DNA from: Burkholderiaceae bacterium
GTDB lineage: Bacteria > Pseudomonadota > Gammaproteobacteria > Burkholderiales > Burkholderiaceae_C
Assembly: GCA_024235915.1 (NCBI GenBank)
Contig: JACKLO010000016.1
Span: 62,001 to 126,000, forward strand
Direction of reading: 5' to 3'
Length of the DNA: 64,000 nucleotides
Shown: positions 23,901-33,620 of the stretch, one piece after another
Numbering within the stretch: the stretch's first letter is position 1
Layout of the letters: the number at the start of each line of letters is the position of its first letter
Notes under the pieces: generated by a model
Database searches by the model: none
Told to the model about the DNA's origin: nothing
Seen by the model: the letters and a program-made list of their open reading frames with translations, nothing else
Program-made: the position numbers and the translations under genes

Positions 23901-24905
23901 GTGAATCGTCTGTCGCTGTCGCAGTGCCCGGCCTGTGCGCAGGTCAACCCGCCGCGGGCCTTGGCCTGCTCGGCCTGCGGCACACCGCTGATCACCCGTT
24001 GCCCCGCCTGCGAAACGATCAACGTGCGCAGCCGGGTGCGCTGCCATCATTGCGCGGCGCTGCTCGACCCCACCGCCTCGCCGCAGGCGGCGCCGGCCGA
24101 AGCGCCGGTGCCGGCCGAACTCGATGTCGTGCCGCTGCTCGATCCGGTGGACGACACCGTGCCTGATGACTGGGTGCTTGCCTTGCGGGCCGTGCCCGAC
24201 GCGCCGTCTGCGCGCGCCCGCACGGCCGCGATGTCGCCTTTGCCCACGCTGCAGCTCCCGGCCGATTGGCTGGCTGACGAGGAAGCGCCCGACCTGACCG
24301 TGATGCAGCGCGATCCGGCGCAGGCCGCAGCAGCGCCCTCAACGCCCGCAACGCCCTCGGCGCCAGCAGCGCCGCCTGCCGTTGCACCGCCGCCGACGCA
24401 GGCGCTGGCCGAACGCAAGGCGCGACGACGAGCAGCCGTGCGCGAAGCCCAGGTCCAGCGTCAGGCCGAGCTCAACCACACGCCGTCGACACGGGACGTG
24501 CTGGTGCTGGAGGCCGACCCGAGCGCCCGCGCGGACCTGTGCCAGGCGCTCACCCGCTTCGGCTTCGTGCCGCACGTGGCCGTGAGCGCGGCCGAGGCGG
24601 CCGGTCTCAGCCGGCGCCAATGGCACGCGGTGGCCTTCCTGGGTCTGGGCAGCGACTGCGATTCCAGCGACACCGAGGCCCTGTGCCGCAGCTTGCACGA
24701 CCTGCCGCGCGGCCGCCCTCTTGCGCTGATCGCAGTGGCGGACCGACGACGCCATGCCGACCGCATCCGCATGCAGCTGGCCGGGGCAGACCAGGTGCTG
24801 TTCCGGCCCGTGGGCCGCGGCGACATCGCCCGCGCGCTCGACGACTGCGGCCTGCGCCTGCCCGACGACCCGCGCCAACACGGCACGCGGCCCGGCGCCC
24901 ACTGA
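23901..24905 (+). CDS. zinc-ribbon protein with degenerate receiver domain
   Basis: This 334-residue protein of unknown function has an N-terminal double zinc ribbon with CxxC pairs CPAC, CSAC, CPAC and CHHC (residues about 9-50). An Ala/Pro-rich acidic linker follows (about 55-195), with a short basic helix (ALAERKARRRAAVREAQVQRQ, read in part). A receiver-like domain occupies about 205-330 (VLVLEADPSARADLCQALTR). The acidic pocket is partly kept (E, D), but the position expected for the phospho-aspartate reads AFLGLGSDC, so ordinary phosphorylation is doubtful. GTG 23901 was chosen because a run of G resembling a Shine-Dalgarno precedes it by four bases and homology to zinc ribbons begins at once. 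It is divergent from mraZ and followed by a small membrane protein. Confidence 0.75.
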   Translation: MNRLSLSQCPACAQVNPPRALACSACGTPLITRCPACETINVRSRVRCHHCAALLDPTASPQAAPAEAPVPAELDVVPLLDPVDDTVPDDWVLALRAVPDAPSARARTAAMSPLPTLQLPADWLADEEAPDLTVMQRDPAQAAAAPSTPATPSAPAAPPAVAPPPTQALAERKARRRAAVREAQVQRQAELNHTPSTRDVLVLEADPSARADLCQALTRFGFVPHVAVSAAEAAGLSRRQWHAVAFLGLGSDCDSSDTEALCRSLHDLPRGRPLALIAVADRRRHADRIRMQLAGADQVLFRPVGRGDIARALDDCGLRLPDDPRQHGTRPGAH

Positions 24906-24914
24906 TCAGCGCCA

Positions 24915-25211
24915 ATGCAGGACGACCCGTTGTGGCGGCTGCGCCATGCCCTGGCCGGCATGGCGCTGGCGCTGCTCGCGTCGGTGTTGCTGGCGGCGCT
25001 GCTGGGGCGGCTGGTGGGCGACCTGATCGCCGACAGCTATGGCCTGCGGGTGGCGCTGTACAGCGGCCTGCTGGTCTACGTGATCGTCGGTGCCGGCCTG
25101 CTGTTCGTGCGCGTCGCGCAGCACGAGACGCGGCCGCTCAGCGCCGGCCGGGTGCTGCTGTGGCTGGCCAGCCTGTGGCTCTGGCCGGTGCTGCTGCTGC
25201 GCCGGCCCTGA
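24915..25211 (+). CDS. small inner-membrane protein, function unknown
   Basis: 98 residues with three predicted membrane segments (about 13-35, 45-66, 80-95) separated by short loops. There is an Arg-rich C-terminus and no recognisable motif. It begins nine bases after the zinc-ribbon gene and is probably co-transcribed with it. Codon use matches the neighbours and the ORF is well bounded, so it is likely real, but no family was recognised. Confidence 0.6.
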   Translation: MQDDPLWRLRHALAGMALALLASVLLAALLGRLVGDLIADSYGLRVALYSGLLVYVIVGAGLLFVRVAQHETRPLSAGRVLLWLASLWLWPVLLLRRP

Positions 25212-25217
25212 GGCAGG

Positions 25218-26243
25218 TCACTGCGACTGCTTGATGAGCCGGCCGGCGGCCTGCTGGATCGGCCGGGCGTTCATCGGGTACAGGCGCGAGAAGATATGGA
25301 TCTGATCAGGCGAGGCCTGCACCGGCTGCTGCATCACCATCCACAGCACACCCTCGCTGCAGGGCGGCGTGGTCAGCGAACCCATGTAGGTGAAATAGCC
25401 GCGATCGGTGGGCAACAGTGCGCTCGGGTCGATCGCCTCGGGTGCGGGCATCGGCGCGTTCTTCTCCAACGGCAGGTTGTTCCAGACCTGCTGCACCACG
25501 GGCTGCGCGGCACCACGTTCCAGCACCACGCCCACCACGGCGAGACGGCCTTCCGGGTCCTTGTGCACCAGGTGCACCGAGAGTTCGTACTGCCGGCCGT
25601 TGATGCGTTCCTCGGACGGACGATGGAAGTGGAACTGCAGCAGTTCGTAGCGACGGCCCATCACCTCCAGTGAATTGCCGGGCGACAGGTTGACCTGCAC
25701 AGTGTGGCCGTTGTCGACGACGGTGAAGCCGCTGGGCCGGTAGTCGAAAGTCATCGGCGCCAGGTCGACGGCGATGCCGTCGCGGATGTCGATCGGGCTC
25801 TGACGGCTGCCACTGCCGCAGGTGGCGAATTCCGGCTTCAGGCCAGCCCACTGGTCGGGGCCCCCTTCGCCGTTGTAGCTCCAGTGCACCTCGGTCTTGG
25901 CGTGGCGGTGGGCCTCCACCAGGGCTTCCAGTTCGCCGGCCTGCGGCTTGGCGCGCGCTACCCGGGTAGGCGCCGGTGCCGGGGCGCGGGCGGGCACCTG
26001 CAGTTCGTGGGTGCCGGCCTTGGCTTCCTGGATGCGGGTGGCGCCCAGCTTTTCCTGCAACCGGGATTTCAGGTGCGCCATCGGGTCGACGGAAGCCACG
26101 GCGGCGGCGCCGTGGGCATCGCCATGGTTATCGCCATGCGGCTCGTTGGCCAGGGCGGGCAGGCTCAACGCCAACGCGCCCAGCAAGAGGCCGTGGGTGG
26201 CAAACGGACGGCAGGGCAGTCGGCGGGGGCAATCGGTCGGCAT
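25218..26243 (-). CDS. periplasmic alpha-carbonic anhydrase
   Basis: The enzyme hydrates CO2 to bicarbonate, here in the periplasm. The 341-residue protein has a signal peptide (GLLLGALALSLPALA, cleavage near 32), then a His-rich stretch and a helical Ala/Pro segment of about 85 residues not found in minimal enzymes. The catalytic domain follows from about 115. Zinc ligands are His 205 and 207 in QFHFHRPSE and His 224 in SVHLVH; RQSPIDI and LTTPPCSEGVLW are family signatures. Cys 142 and the Cys of TPPCSEG probably form the usual disulfide. ATG 26243 was preferred over ATG 26270 because AAGGAG lies seven bases upstream. Confidence 0.93.
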   Translation of the reverse strand: MPTDCPRRLPCRPFATHGLLLGALALSLPALANEPHGDNHGDAHGAAAVASVDPMAHLKSRLQEKLGATRIQEAKAGTHELQVPARAPAPAPTRVARAKPQAGELEALVEAHRHAKTEVHWSYNGEGGPDQWAGLKPEFATCGSGSRQSPIDIRDGIAVDLAPMTFDYRPSGFTVVDNGHTVQVNLSPGNSLEVMGRRYELLQFHFHRPSEERINGRQYELSVHLVHKDPEGRLAVVGVVLERGAAQPVVQQVWNNLPLEKNAPMPAPEAIDPSALLPTDRGYFTYMGSLTTPPCSEGVLWMVMQQPVQASPDQIHIFSRLYPMNARPIQQAAGRLIKQSQ

Positions 26244-26284
26244 CGCGGGGCTCCTTCTCAGGAATCCCATCGGCACCGTGGCCG

Positions 26285-27532
26285 TCAACTTGAGGCTGAA
26301 GTGACCGCTGTTTCCGATGCCGGCGCGGCTTCCAGCCTGGGTTTGACCCAGATCCACGCCACCACGCCCACGCCCATCATGCTCAGCGACGTGAGCGCCA
26401 GCGCCAGCGTGGAGTGCATCACCAGCGGCGCTACGACACCGGCCACCAGGCCGTTGGCCACGGCGCCGATGCAGGCCTGCATCGAAGACGCCATGCCGCG
26501 GCGCTCCGGCACCTGGTCCAGCACCATCAGCGTGACCACCGGCACCATCAGCGACCAGCCGAAGGCGAACAGCGCGATGGGCGGCAGCGCCCACCAGGCG
26601 CGGGGCTCGAAGAAGGCGTTGAGCGCCACGTTGAGCAGCGACACCAGCAGCATGATGACGAAGCCGTGCCGGATCTGGTGCCGAGGCTTGATGCGCCCGG
26701 CCAGCCGGCCCGACAGCCAGGCCCCGCCCATGATGCCGCCGATGGTGCAGACAAAAAACCAGAAGAACTGTGTCGGCGCCAGGTGCAGGTGTTCGCCCAG
26801 GAACACCGGCGCTGCCAGCACATAGAGAAACATGCCGTTGAAAGGGATGCCACTGGCCAGCACCAGGGTCATGAACACCGGGCTGGCCGCCATCTGCTTG
26901 TAGCCCGCCAGCAGCGGCCGCGGGGCGAAAGGTTGCACTTGGGAGACGTGCAGCGTCTCCGGCAGGAAACGGAAGATGCCCAGCCACAACAGCGTGCCCA
27001 CGAGCCCCAGGAACCAGAAGATCGCGTGCCAGTCCAGGTGCACGAACAGCCAGCCGCCGATCAGCGGCGCGATGGCTGGTGCCACGCCGAAGAAGATCGT
27101 CACCTGCGACATCACCCGCTGTGCCTCGGCGGGCGGGAACATGTCGCGGATGATGGCGCGGGAGACCACCGTGCCGGCGCCGGAGGCCAGGCCCTGCAGC
27201 GTGCGGAAGAAGACCAGCGCCCCGATGGACGGCGCCAGCGCGCAGCCGACCGACGCCAGCGTGAACACACCCACGCCCCACAGCACCACCCGGCGGCGGC
27301 CAAAACTGTCGGCCAGCGCGCCGTGGAACAGGTTCATGGCCGCAAAGCCGAACAGGTAGCTGGACAGCGTCTGCTGCATCTGCACCGGGGTGGCCTGCAG
27401 CGAACCCGCGATGCCGGTGAAGGCCGGCAGGTAGGTGTCGATCGCGAAGGGCCCGAGCATGCCCAGGCAGGCGAGCAGCACGGCCAGCGTCCAGCGCGGT
27501 CCGCGCCAGAGGGAGGCGGCGTCAGGGTGCAT
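26285..27532 (-). CDS. Bcr/CflA-family multidrug efflux transporter (MFS)
   Basis: A 415-residue major facilitator protein with 12 predicted membrane segments, of the Bcr/CflA drug-resistance group (proton-driven export). Typical features: DTYLPAF in the first helix, LADSFGRRRVVLWG in loop 2-3, and RTLQGLASGAGTVVSRAIIRD in helix 4-5. The start was set at ATG 27532; the frame is open to 27586 but that would overlap the divergent dioxygenase start. A TACACT -10 lies just upstream, implying a very short leader. Natural substrate unknown. Confidence 0.88.
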   Translation of the reverse strand: MHPDAASLWRGPRWTLAVLLACLGMLGPFAIDTYLPAFTGIAGSLQATPVQMQQTLSSYLFGFAAMNLFHGALADSFGRRRVVLWGVGVFTLASVGCALAPSIGALVFFRTLQGLASGAGTVVSRAIIRDMFPPAEAQRVMSQVTIFFGVAPAIAPLIGGWLFVHLDWHAIFWFLGLVGTLLWLGIFRFLPETLHVSQVQPFAPRPLLAGYKQMAASPVFMTLVLASGIPFNGMFLYVLAAPVFLGEHLHLAPTQFFWFFVCTIGGIMGGAWLSGRLAGRIKPRHQIRHGFVIMLLVSLLNVALNAFFEPRAWWALPPIALFAFGWSLMVPVVTLMVLDQVPERRGMASSMQACIGAVANGLVAGVVAPLVMHSTLALALTSLSMMGVGVVAWIWVKPRLEAAPASETAVTSASS

Positions 27533-27584
27533 CGGGGAAACCCGAGTGTAGTCGGGGGTGATCGCCCGGTGCTTCAATGGGGCC

Positions 27585-28223
27585 ATGCCTCAACATCGTC
27601 GAACCTGGCTCGCCGCTGGCGCCGCGACGCTCGCCGCGCCGGGATTGGCACGTGCCGCCCGCGTGCTGCCGACCATGACCGAAGGCCCGTTCTACCCACC
27701 CCGCCGCTGGCGCGACAGCTTTCCTGGCGGGGGCGACTGGGACGCCGACCTCACGCGCACGGCCGGCACCGGGCCCGCGCGCGGTGAGCACCTGGCGCTG
27801 TGGCTGCAGGTGGCGGATGCACGAGGCCAGACCATCGACGATGCCGAGGTGGAGATCTGGCAGTGCGACGCCTTGGCGGCCTACCGCCATCCGTCGGTGG
27901 CGCTGGAGGCGGGTCGCCACGACCCCGGTTTCCAGGGCTTCGGCACCGCCCGCAGCGGCCGCGACGGCAGCCTGCGGCTGCGCACGATCCGCCCCGTGCC
28001 CTACCCGGGGCGCACACCGCACATCCACGTCACGCTGCGGCACGCCACGTTCGGCGAATTAACGACACAGCTGTTCGTGGCCGGCGACCCCGGCAATGCG
28101 CGGGATTTCCTCTGGCGGCGGCTCGACGCCGACGCCCAGCGCGCGCTGGCGATGACCCTGACGCCGGCCCAGGGCGACGGCCTGCGCTGGCAGGCACGGC
28201 ACACGCTGGTGGTCCCCGCGTGA
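27585..28223 (+). CDS. Tat-type secreted intradiol ring-cleavage dioxygenase-like protein
   Basis: This 212-residue protein opens with a twin-arginine-like signal (HRRTWLAAGAATLAAPGLARA) and then resembles the protocatechuate 3,4-dioxygenase beta fold: TMTEGPFYPP, DAEVEIWQCDALAAY, and RTIRPVPYPGRTPHIHVTL. Two Tyr and two His in the right order would form the non-haem Fe(III) site. Classical catechol dioxygenases are cytoplasmic; exported members of this group are poorly characterised. It stands alone, divergent from the exporter and unlinked to aromatic catabolism genes, so substrate and even activity are uncertain. Confidence 0.8.
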   Translation: MPQHRRTWLAAGAATLAAPGLARAARVLPTMTEGPFYPPRRWRDSFPGGGDWDADLTRTAGTGPARGEHLALWLQVADARGQTIDDAEVEIWQCDALAAYRHPSVALEAGRHDPGFQGFGTARSGRDGSLRLRTIRPVPYPGRTPHIHVTLRHATFGELTTQLFVAGDPGNARDFLWRRLDADAQRALAMTLTPAQGDGLRWQARHTLVVPA

Positions 28224-28237
28224 CGGCGGCGGACGAA

Positions 28238-28247
28238 GAAAAAAAGT
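28238..28247 (-). terminator. T-run ending rnpB
   Basis: On the minus strand the rnpB 3' end (CTATCGGCCGACTTCACAC) is followed by seven T residues. The terminal pairing region of the RNA itself can act as the terminator stem. Confidence 0.65.
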
Positions 28248-28248
28248 G

Positions 28249-28655
28249 TGAAGTCGGCCGATAGGCCGGATTCTGTGCGGCGGCCACTTCTTGCGAAGCG
28301 CCGCCGTGACCGCCATTCCTCTGGGCCGGGGGTCGCCCACCCGGCTCGGTGCCACCTACCCGCACACTCCCCGGGCCAGGTCGCTGTGTGCCTATTTGGT
28401 GTTGCTGCGCGTAGAGATTGCCCGTTTCACCCGCCCCGGGGCTTTGCCCCGGGGCGGATGGCTGCTCGGTTCGGGCTTGCGCCGGAACCTCGCAGAACAC
28501 CCGGTTTCCCGGAGCCCCGATGCGACTCGTCTCTGTTGCTCTGATCCTCACCTCGCGGTGGACAGCCGTTGGCTGCTACGCTGCCCTGTGCAGTCCGGAC
28601 CTTCCTCCAGCGCGCCCTTTCGGGTTGGTGCGCCAGCGGCGGTCTGGCCGACTTC
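28249..28655 (-). ncRNA. rnpB: RNase P RNA, bacterial type A
   Basis: The catalytic RNA of RNase P matures tRNA 5' ends. The minus strand begins GAAGTCGGCCAGACC and continues with GAGGAAGGTCCGGACTGCA (CR-I region), ACAGGGCAG, and the universally conserved AGAGCAACAGAGACG. Near the 3' end is GAATCCGGCCTATCGGCCGA, whose last bases pair with the 5' end. Ends are estimated from this terminal pairing and the T-run, so each may be off by a few bases. The gene lies head-to-head with cysK; its 5' end is only 27 bases from the cysK start codon. Confidence 0.95.
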
Positions 28656-28663
28656 ACGCTTGA

Positions 28664-28669
28664 ATTATC
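28664..28669 (-). promoter_or_regulatory. rnpB -10 element
   Basis: GATAAT on the minus strand ends eight bases before the predicted rnpB 5' end. The corresponding -35 region falls inside the first codons of cysK and is weak. The element overlaps the cysK leader just upstream of its Shine-Dalgarno, so the two divergent transcripts share this segment. Confidence 0.6.
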
Positions 28670-28682
28670 CCAGGAGATCCTG

Positions 28683-29600
<918 letters not shown>

Positions 29601-29620
29601 GGGGCGCGCGCCGGGCCTGA

Positions 29621-30871
29621 TCAGCCCAGCACGTTCAGCAGCAGCTTCACCAGCCGCATGAAGGGGCTCAGCGGCTGCGTGAAGTCGGCGTTGTTCTGCC
29701 CCTCCACCAGCTGCATCTGGGGCCCACGCGCCAGCGCGTTTTCGGCGAAACTGCCCACCGACGCGACGCCGGCCCATTCGATGCCGGTGCCGGAGAAGTC
29801 GATGATGGTCAGGCAGTGCGACTCGTTGAAGTTGCGGAAGTACGGCACGTAGACGTCCACGTTCGGCTGCGTGGCCAGGTCGGCGGCCCAGCGGTCGAGG
29901 TCGGGCCACCAGCGGGCGTACAAGGCCTCGCGGTAGGCCACCGGGTTGGGCGCGTCGGCGATGTCGGGGTAGAACTTCTCGTAGCTGAAGGCCGAGAAGT
30001 TGGTGTCACGCGTGAACACCATGAAGCCGAACCGGTCCTGCGGAAAGGTGCGCGCCAGCGCCGTGTTCACGCTGCCCAGGTTGTCGGGGTCGAAGCCGTC
30101 GATCAGGCCCGAGAACCGCGTGACGAGGCCGTCCGGCTCGTCCAGCCCCCAGACGACACGGATGGTGTCGTGCAGCTTGATCGCCGGGTATTCCTCCGGC
30201 GACGAGCCGCGCGGCGCCGGCACCAGAGGACCGGAGTCGGCCAGCAGGGTGCTGCGGCCCGTGGGCTGCAGCGCCTGGCGCACCATGGCGTAGGTGGTGG
30301 TGGAGCCCACACCGCCGGCGGAATAGCCGGTGAGCATCAGATCATTCGGCTGGCCGAGGTGCTCGCGCAGCCACTGCGCCGCGGCGCGCACGTTGGCCTG
30401 GCCGGCGTGGTGCTGCACACGCGGGTTGTCGGGGTAGGCATCGTCGTAGACGGTGAGCTTGCTGCCGCTGTGCACGTCGCCGGTGCAGTAGGGCAGAAAG
30501 ACCATGTTCCAGGATTGCGTCGAGACCGCCTGGGGGCTGTTGCGTGCGTTGAACGGCGTCACCAGGCCAAAGGCCACGTTGACCGTCTGCATGTAGTTGG
30601 GCGGGATGCCGTTGGGATTGGTGGCGCCAAGCCGGCCTTCGCCCAGGCAGGCCTTCTGGTCCCAGCAGGCGCCGCCGCCTTCGTAGACGATGGCGACGTT
30701 GTGGTTGAGCGGCGTGCGGTTGACGAAGAAGCGGTAGGGCGAACCGTCGCCGCACGATGCGCCCGATTCGGGCGGCAGTTCCACCATGTCCCACTGGTAG
30801 TAGCCGGCCCAGGCCAGCGGGGTGGCGCACAAGGTCAGGGCAGCCAGGCTGCGGCAAAGCCAGACGTTCAT
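29621..30871 (-). CDS. secreted pectinacetylesterase-family hydrolase
   Basis: A 416-residue alpha/beta hydrolase of the PAE/Notum family. The signal peptide ends at about residue 22 (LAWA-GYY). VYEGGGACWDQKACL supplies the oxyanion region, Ser 184 in TGYSAGGVGS is the nucleophile, an Asp follows in LLADSGPLV, and the His is in NESHCLTIIDF. Several Cys suggest disulfides. Eukaryotic relatives deacetylate pectin or remove lipid from Wnt; the bacterial substrate is unknown. The gene starts inside the stop of a helical membrane-anchored protein (ATGA), so the two are probably made together. Confidence 0.85.
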   Translation of the reverse strand: MNVWLCRSLAALTLCATPLAWAGYYQWDMVELPPESGASCGDGSPYRFFVNRTPLNHNVAIVYEGGGACWDQKACLGEGRLGATNPNGIPPNYMQTVNVAFGLVTPFNARNSPQAVSTQSWNMVFLPYCTGDVHSGSKLTVYDDAYPDNPRVQHHAGQANVRAAAQWLREHLGQPNDLMLTGYSAGGVGSTTTYAMVRQALQPTGRSTLLADSGPLVPAPRGSSPEEYPAIKLHDTIRVVWGLDEPDGLVTRFSGLIDGFDPDNLGSVNTALARTFPQDRFGFMVFTRDTNFSAFSYEKFYPDIADAPNPVAYREALYARWWPDLDRWAADLATQPNVDVYVPYFRNFNESHCLTIIDFSGTGIEWAGVASVGSFAENALARGPQMQLVEGQNNADFTQPLSPFMRLVKLLLNVLG

Positions 30872-31629
30872 CGGGAAACCTCCTGAGGCGACTTGGTGGG
30901 TATCGAGGTGGCGGGGCGCTCAGCGGCAAAGTGCTGTGCGCGCAAGGCGTCGAGACGTGCCTGCAGCGCGGCAGGATCGCGGGCGCCAACCGGCGTGGTG
31001 CGCCAGGCCGCGACCACCGCCGCCTGTTCGCGCAGAAAGGCCTGCTGCTGCGCGCCGGGCGCGGCCGCAGGTGGCAATGCCTGCTCCAGCGCCTGCAACG
31101 CCTGCGTCTGCCGCGCTGTATCGGGTTCCAGCACCGGCAGCACGGCGGCGGCCAGCACGCGGGCTTCGGGGGCCGAGACCTCGCGCTGGGCCAGCCGGTC
31201 CGGCAGGCCATCGACCACCGACTGCGCCAGCGCCCGGTCGCCGGGCGCGGCGCGCCAGCGCGCGACGGTGTCCGACCAGGTCAGGTAGGCACGCAACCGC
31301 GCCCGTTCAGCGCCAGCATCGGGCCGGTGGGCGAGTTCGGCCGCCAGAGCCGCCCATTGCACAGCAGACAGCCCTGGTGGCGCTGGGCCGATGTCGGCCT
31401 CCGATGGGGCGCCCACCGCAACCGCCGCTGGCGTGATGGCCGGCTGCGCCACCGGCGGCGGGGCATGGCTGGCGAGGCTGACATCTGCCGCCGTCGGTGC
31501 GGATGGCGCGGGCGGTCGAGGGGCAGCGGCAAGCCACCACAGCAGCACGGCCACTGCCGCGGCCACCGCCGCTCCCACCAACCACACTGCCCTGGATGTC
31601 ACCCCAGGAGTATTCCGGCAGGCGCCCAC
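30868..31629 (-). CDS. membrane-anchored helical protein paired with the esterase
   Basis: 253 residues with one N-terminal membrane segment (about 14-35), an Ala/Pro-rich linker (about 36-85), then a helical domain rich in Ala, Gln, Arg and Leu. No catalytic motif is seen. The architecture and the LDALRAQHFAAER end loosely recall steric chaperones of secreted lipases (Lif/LipB). That role would fit its coupling to the secreted hydrolase, but the Lif signature was not found, so this is only a guess. GTG 31629 is used; GTG 31602 is an alternative start. Confidence 0.65.
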   Translation of the reverse strand: MGACRNTPGVTSRAVWLVGAAVAAAVAVLLWWLAAAPRPPAPSAPTAADVSLASHAPPPVAQPAITPAAVAVGAPSEADIGPAPPGLSAVQWAALAAELAHRPDAGAERARLRAYLTWSDTVARWRAAPGDRALAQSVVDGLPDRLAQREVSAPEARVLAAAVLPVLEPDTARQTQALQALEQALPPAAAPGAQQQAFLREQAAVVAAWRTTPVGARDPAALQARLDALRAQHFAAERPATSIPTKSPQEVSR

Positions 31630-31684
31630 CCCGCCAACAGGGCACCCCCTAGTCTGGGACCCAGGCGCCAGCCGCGCGTCGGCC

Positions 31685-32557
31685 TCAGGCCGCTTGCTGC
31701 AGCGCGCGGATGCGGTCCTCGATCGGCGGGTGGGTGGACAGCAGTGCCATCACCCCACCCTTGCCGCCGATGCCCATGGCCTCCACTGCGCGCGGCAGTT
31801 CACCCGGGTTCAGGCCGCCCAGGCGGGCCAGGGCGTTGATCATCGGCTGCTTGCGGCCCATCAACTGGGCGGCACCCGCGTCGGCGCGGTACTCACGCTG
31901 GCGCGAGAACCAGGCCACGATGACCGCCGCCAGCACGCCCAGCAGCAGGTCGAGCACGATGGTGCTGACGTAGTAGCCGATGCCCGGGCCGTCGTTCTGG
32001 TTGCGCAGCACCACGCGGTCGATGAAGTAGCCGATCACACGGGAGAGGAAGACCACGAAGGTGTTCATCACGCCCTGGATCAACGTCATCGTGACCATGT
32101 CGCCGTTGGCCACGTGCGCCACCTCGTGGCCGATCACGGCCTCGACCTCATCCTTGGTCATGCTCTGCAGCAGGCCGGTGGACACGGCGACCAGGGCGCT
32201 GTTCTTGAAGGCGCCGGTGGCAAAGGCGTTGGGCGCGCCCTCGAAGATGGCCACCTCGGGCATGCCGATGCCGGCCTTCTGCGCGAAGCGCTCGACGGTG
32301 CCGACGATCCAGCGGTGCGTGGGGTCGCTGGAGCCGTTGATGACGGCCGCGCGTGTGCTCCACTTGGCCATCGGCTTGCTCATCAGCAGCGAGATGATGG
32401 CGCCGCCGAAGCCCATGACCGCAGCAAAGCCCAGCAGCAGACCCAGGTTCAGGCCATTGGCCGTCAGGTAGCGGTTGACGCCGAGCAGGCTGGCCACGAC
32501 ACCCAACACCAGCATCACGGCCAGGTTGGTGACGATGAACAGGGCGATCCGTTTCAT
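31685..32557 (-). CDS. htpX: membrane protease HtpX
   Basis: An M48 zinc metalloprotease of the inner membrane that degrades misfolded membrane proteins together with FtsH. The 290-residue protein has two N-terminal membrane segments, the zinc motif [10 protein letters not shown], a further hydrophobic hairpin (about 155-205), and the third ligand region [15 protein letters not shown]. It ends with [16 protein letters not shown] 32557 has GGAGAG upstream; the frame stays open 12 codons further without signal. Confidence 0.95.
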   Translation of the reverse strand: MKRIALFIVTNLAVMLVLGVVASLLGVNRYLTANGLNLGLLLGFAAVMGFGGAIISLLMSKPMAKWSTRAAVINGSSDPTHRWIVGTVERFAQKAGIGMPEVAIFEGAPNAFATGAFKNSALVAVSTGLLQSMTKDEVEAVIGHEVAHVANGDMVTMTLIQGVMNTFVVFLSRVIGYFIDRVVLRNQNDGPGIGYYVSTIVLDLLLGVLAAVIVAWFSRQREYRADAGAAQLMGRKQPMINALARLGGLNPGELPRAVEAMGIGGKGGVMALLSTHPPIEDRIRALQQAA

Positions 32558-32707
32558 GGACGAGGCTCTCCGACGGCGCCACGATGCGGGCACCCATGAG
32601 CGACGATGTTAGGGCGGATGCGCCGGAATCAAGCGGCGCGGGGCCATTGCGACCAGCGGGACTGCAGGCGCCGGACGAGCGCCCGACCAGCGCCCGAATG
32701 AAGCGCG

Positions 32708-33613
32708 TCAGCCGCGCAGACGCACCCGGTTCGGGTTGCTGGCCGGCAGCAGTTCGAACCGGTCATCATGCGCCTTGAACACCCGCGTGGACGCACCACT
32801 CTTGCTCAGCAGCCCGGCCGCGCGCAGCCGTTCGGCGGCAACCCGCAGCTCCACCGTGTCGCCTCGCACCAGTTCCGGCAGCGCCATCAGGATCTGACGG
32901 AGCCGGTCGGGCGGTGTGCCGGCGGTGGTTGCAGCAACCGGCGTCGCCGCTTGTGGTGCCTGTGCCGGTGCGGGCGGCCGTGCGGGTGCCGGCGCTGGCA
33001 CCCGCGCAGGTGCAGGCGCCGGCGCGGGTGGACTCGCCGGCTCGGACACCGCCTTCGTCACCGGCGCCGCAGTCGCCTGGGGGGTCTTCCGTGTCGGGGC
33101 CTTGCGTGCGGCCGTCTTTCGCGCCGGCGCTTTCGTCGGAGCCGGCGCAGACACAGTTGGCGCTGGCGCTGGCGCAGCCCCCTTCTTCGCGGCAGCAGCG
33201 GCACGGTGGGCAAACACGGTGAAGGCGTCGTAGACCGTCTGCGTCTCGTCACCCGTCTTGCCGGCCTGCCCGATGCCCACCACGCGGCAGCCCTTCTCGC
33301 GCAGGCGCAGCACCAGGGGCGCGAAGTCGGAATCCGACGACGCAATGGCCACCACGTCGGGCCGTTCGGCGATGGCCAGGTCCAGCGCGTCGATGGCCAT
33401 GGCGATGTCGGTGGAGTTCTTGCCGGTGGCCAAGTTCACCACCGGGCGGATGCCCAGGCGCTTGAACACCGCCTGATGCTTGGCCGCCGACTCCGCCGTG
33501 CAGTAGGCGCGCCGCACATGCAGTGCGCCATGCTCCTTCAGCAGCGCGGCCACCGCCTGTTCCATGACGCCGACGCTGACGTTGTCGGCGTCGATCAGCA
33601 GCATGGTCTTCAT
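32708..33613 (-). CDS. NYN-domain protein with C-terminal OST-HTH/LOTUS-like domain
   Basis: A 301-residue LabA/DUF88-type protein. The N-terminal NYN (PIN-like) domain occupies about 1-135 with the acidic set LLIDADN, NSTDIAMAIDALD and ASSDSDFAPLVLRLRE, expected to bind metal and cleave RNA. A long Pro/Ala/Lys-rich linker (about 140-235) resembles histone H1-like tails. The C-terminal 65 residues form a predicted winged helix (LRQILMALPELVRGDTVELR) like OST-HTH/LOTUS RNA-binding domains. It follows pyrC after a 75-base repeat element, so co-transcription is possible. Confidence 0.85.
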   Translation of the reverse strand: MKTMLLIDADNVSVGVMEQAVAALLKEHGALHVRRAYCTAESAAKHQAVFKRLGIRPVVNLATGKNSTDIAMAIDALDLAIAERPDVVAIASSDSDFAPLVLRLREKGCRVVGIGQAGKTGDETQTVYDAFTVFAHRAAAAAKKGAAPAPAPTVSAPAPTKAPARKTAARKAPTRKTPQATAAPVTKAVSEPASPPAPAPAPARVPAPAPARPPAPAQAPQAATPVAATTAGTPPDRLRQILMALPELVRGDTVELRVAAERLRAAGLLSKSGASTRVFKAHDDRFELLPASNPNRVRLRG

Positions 33614-33620
33614 GTCAGTT

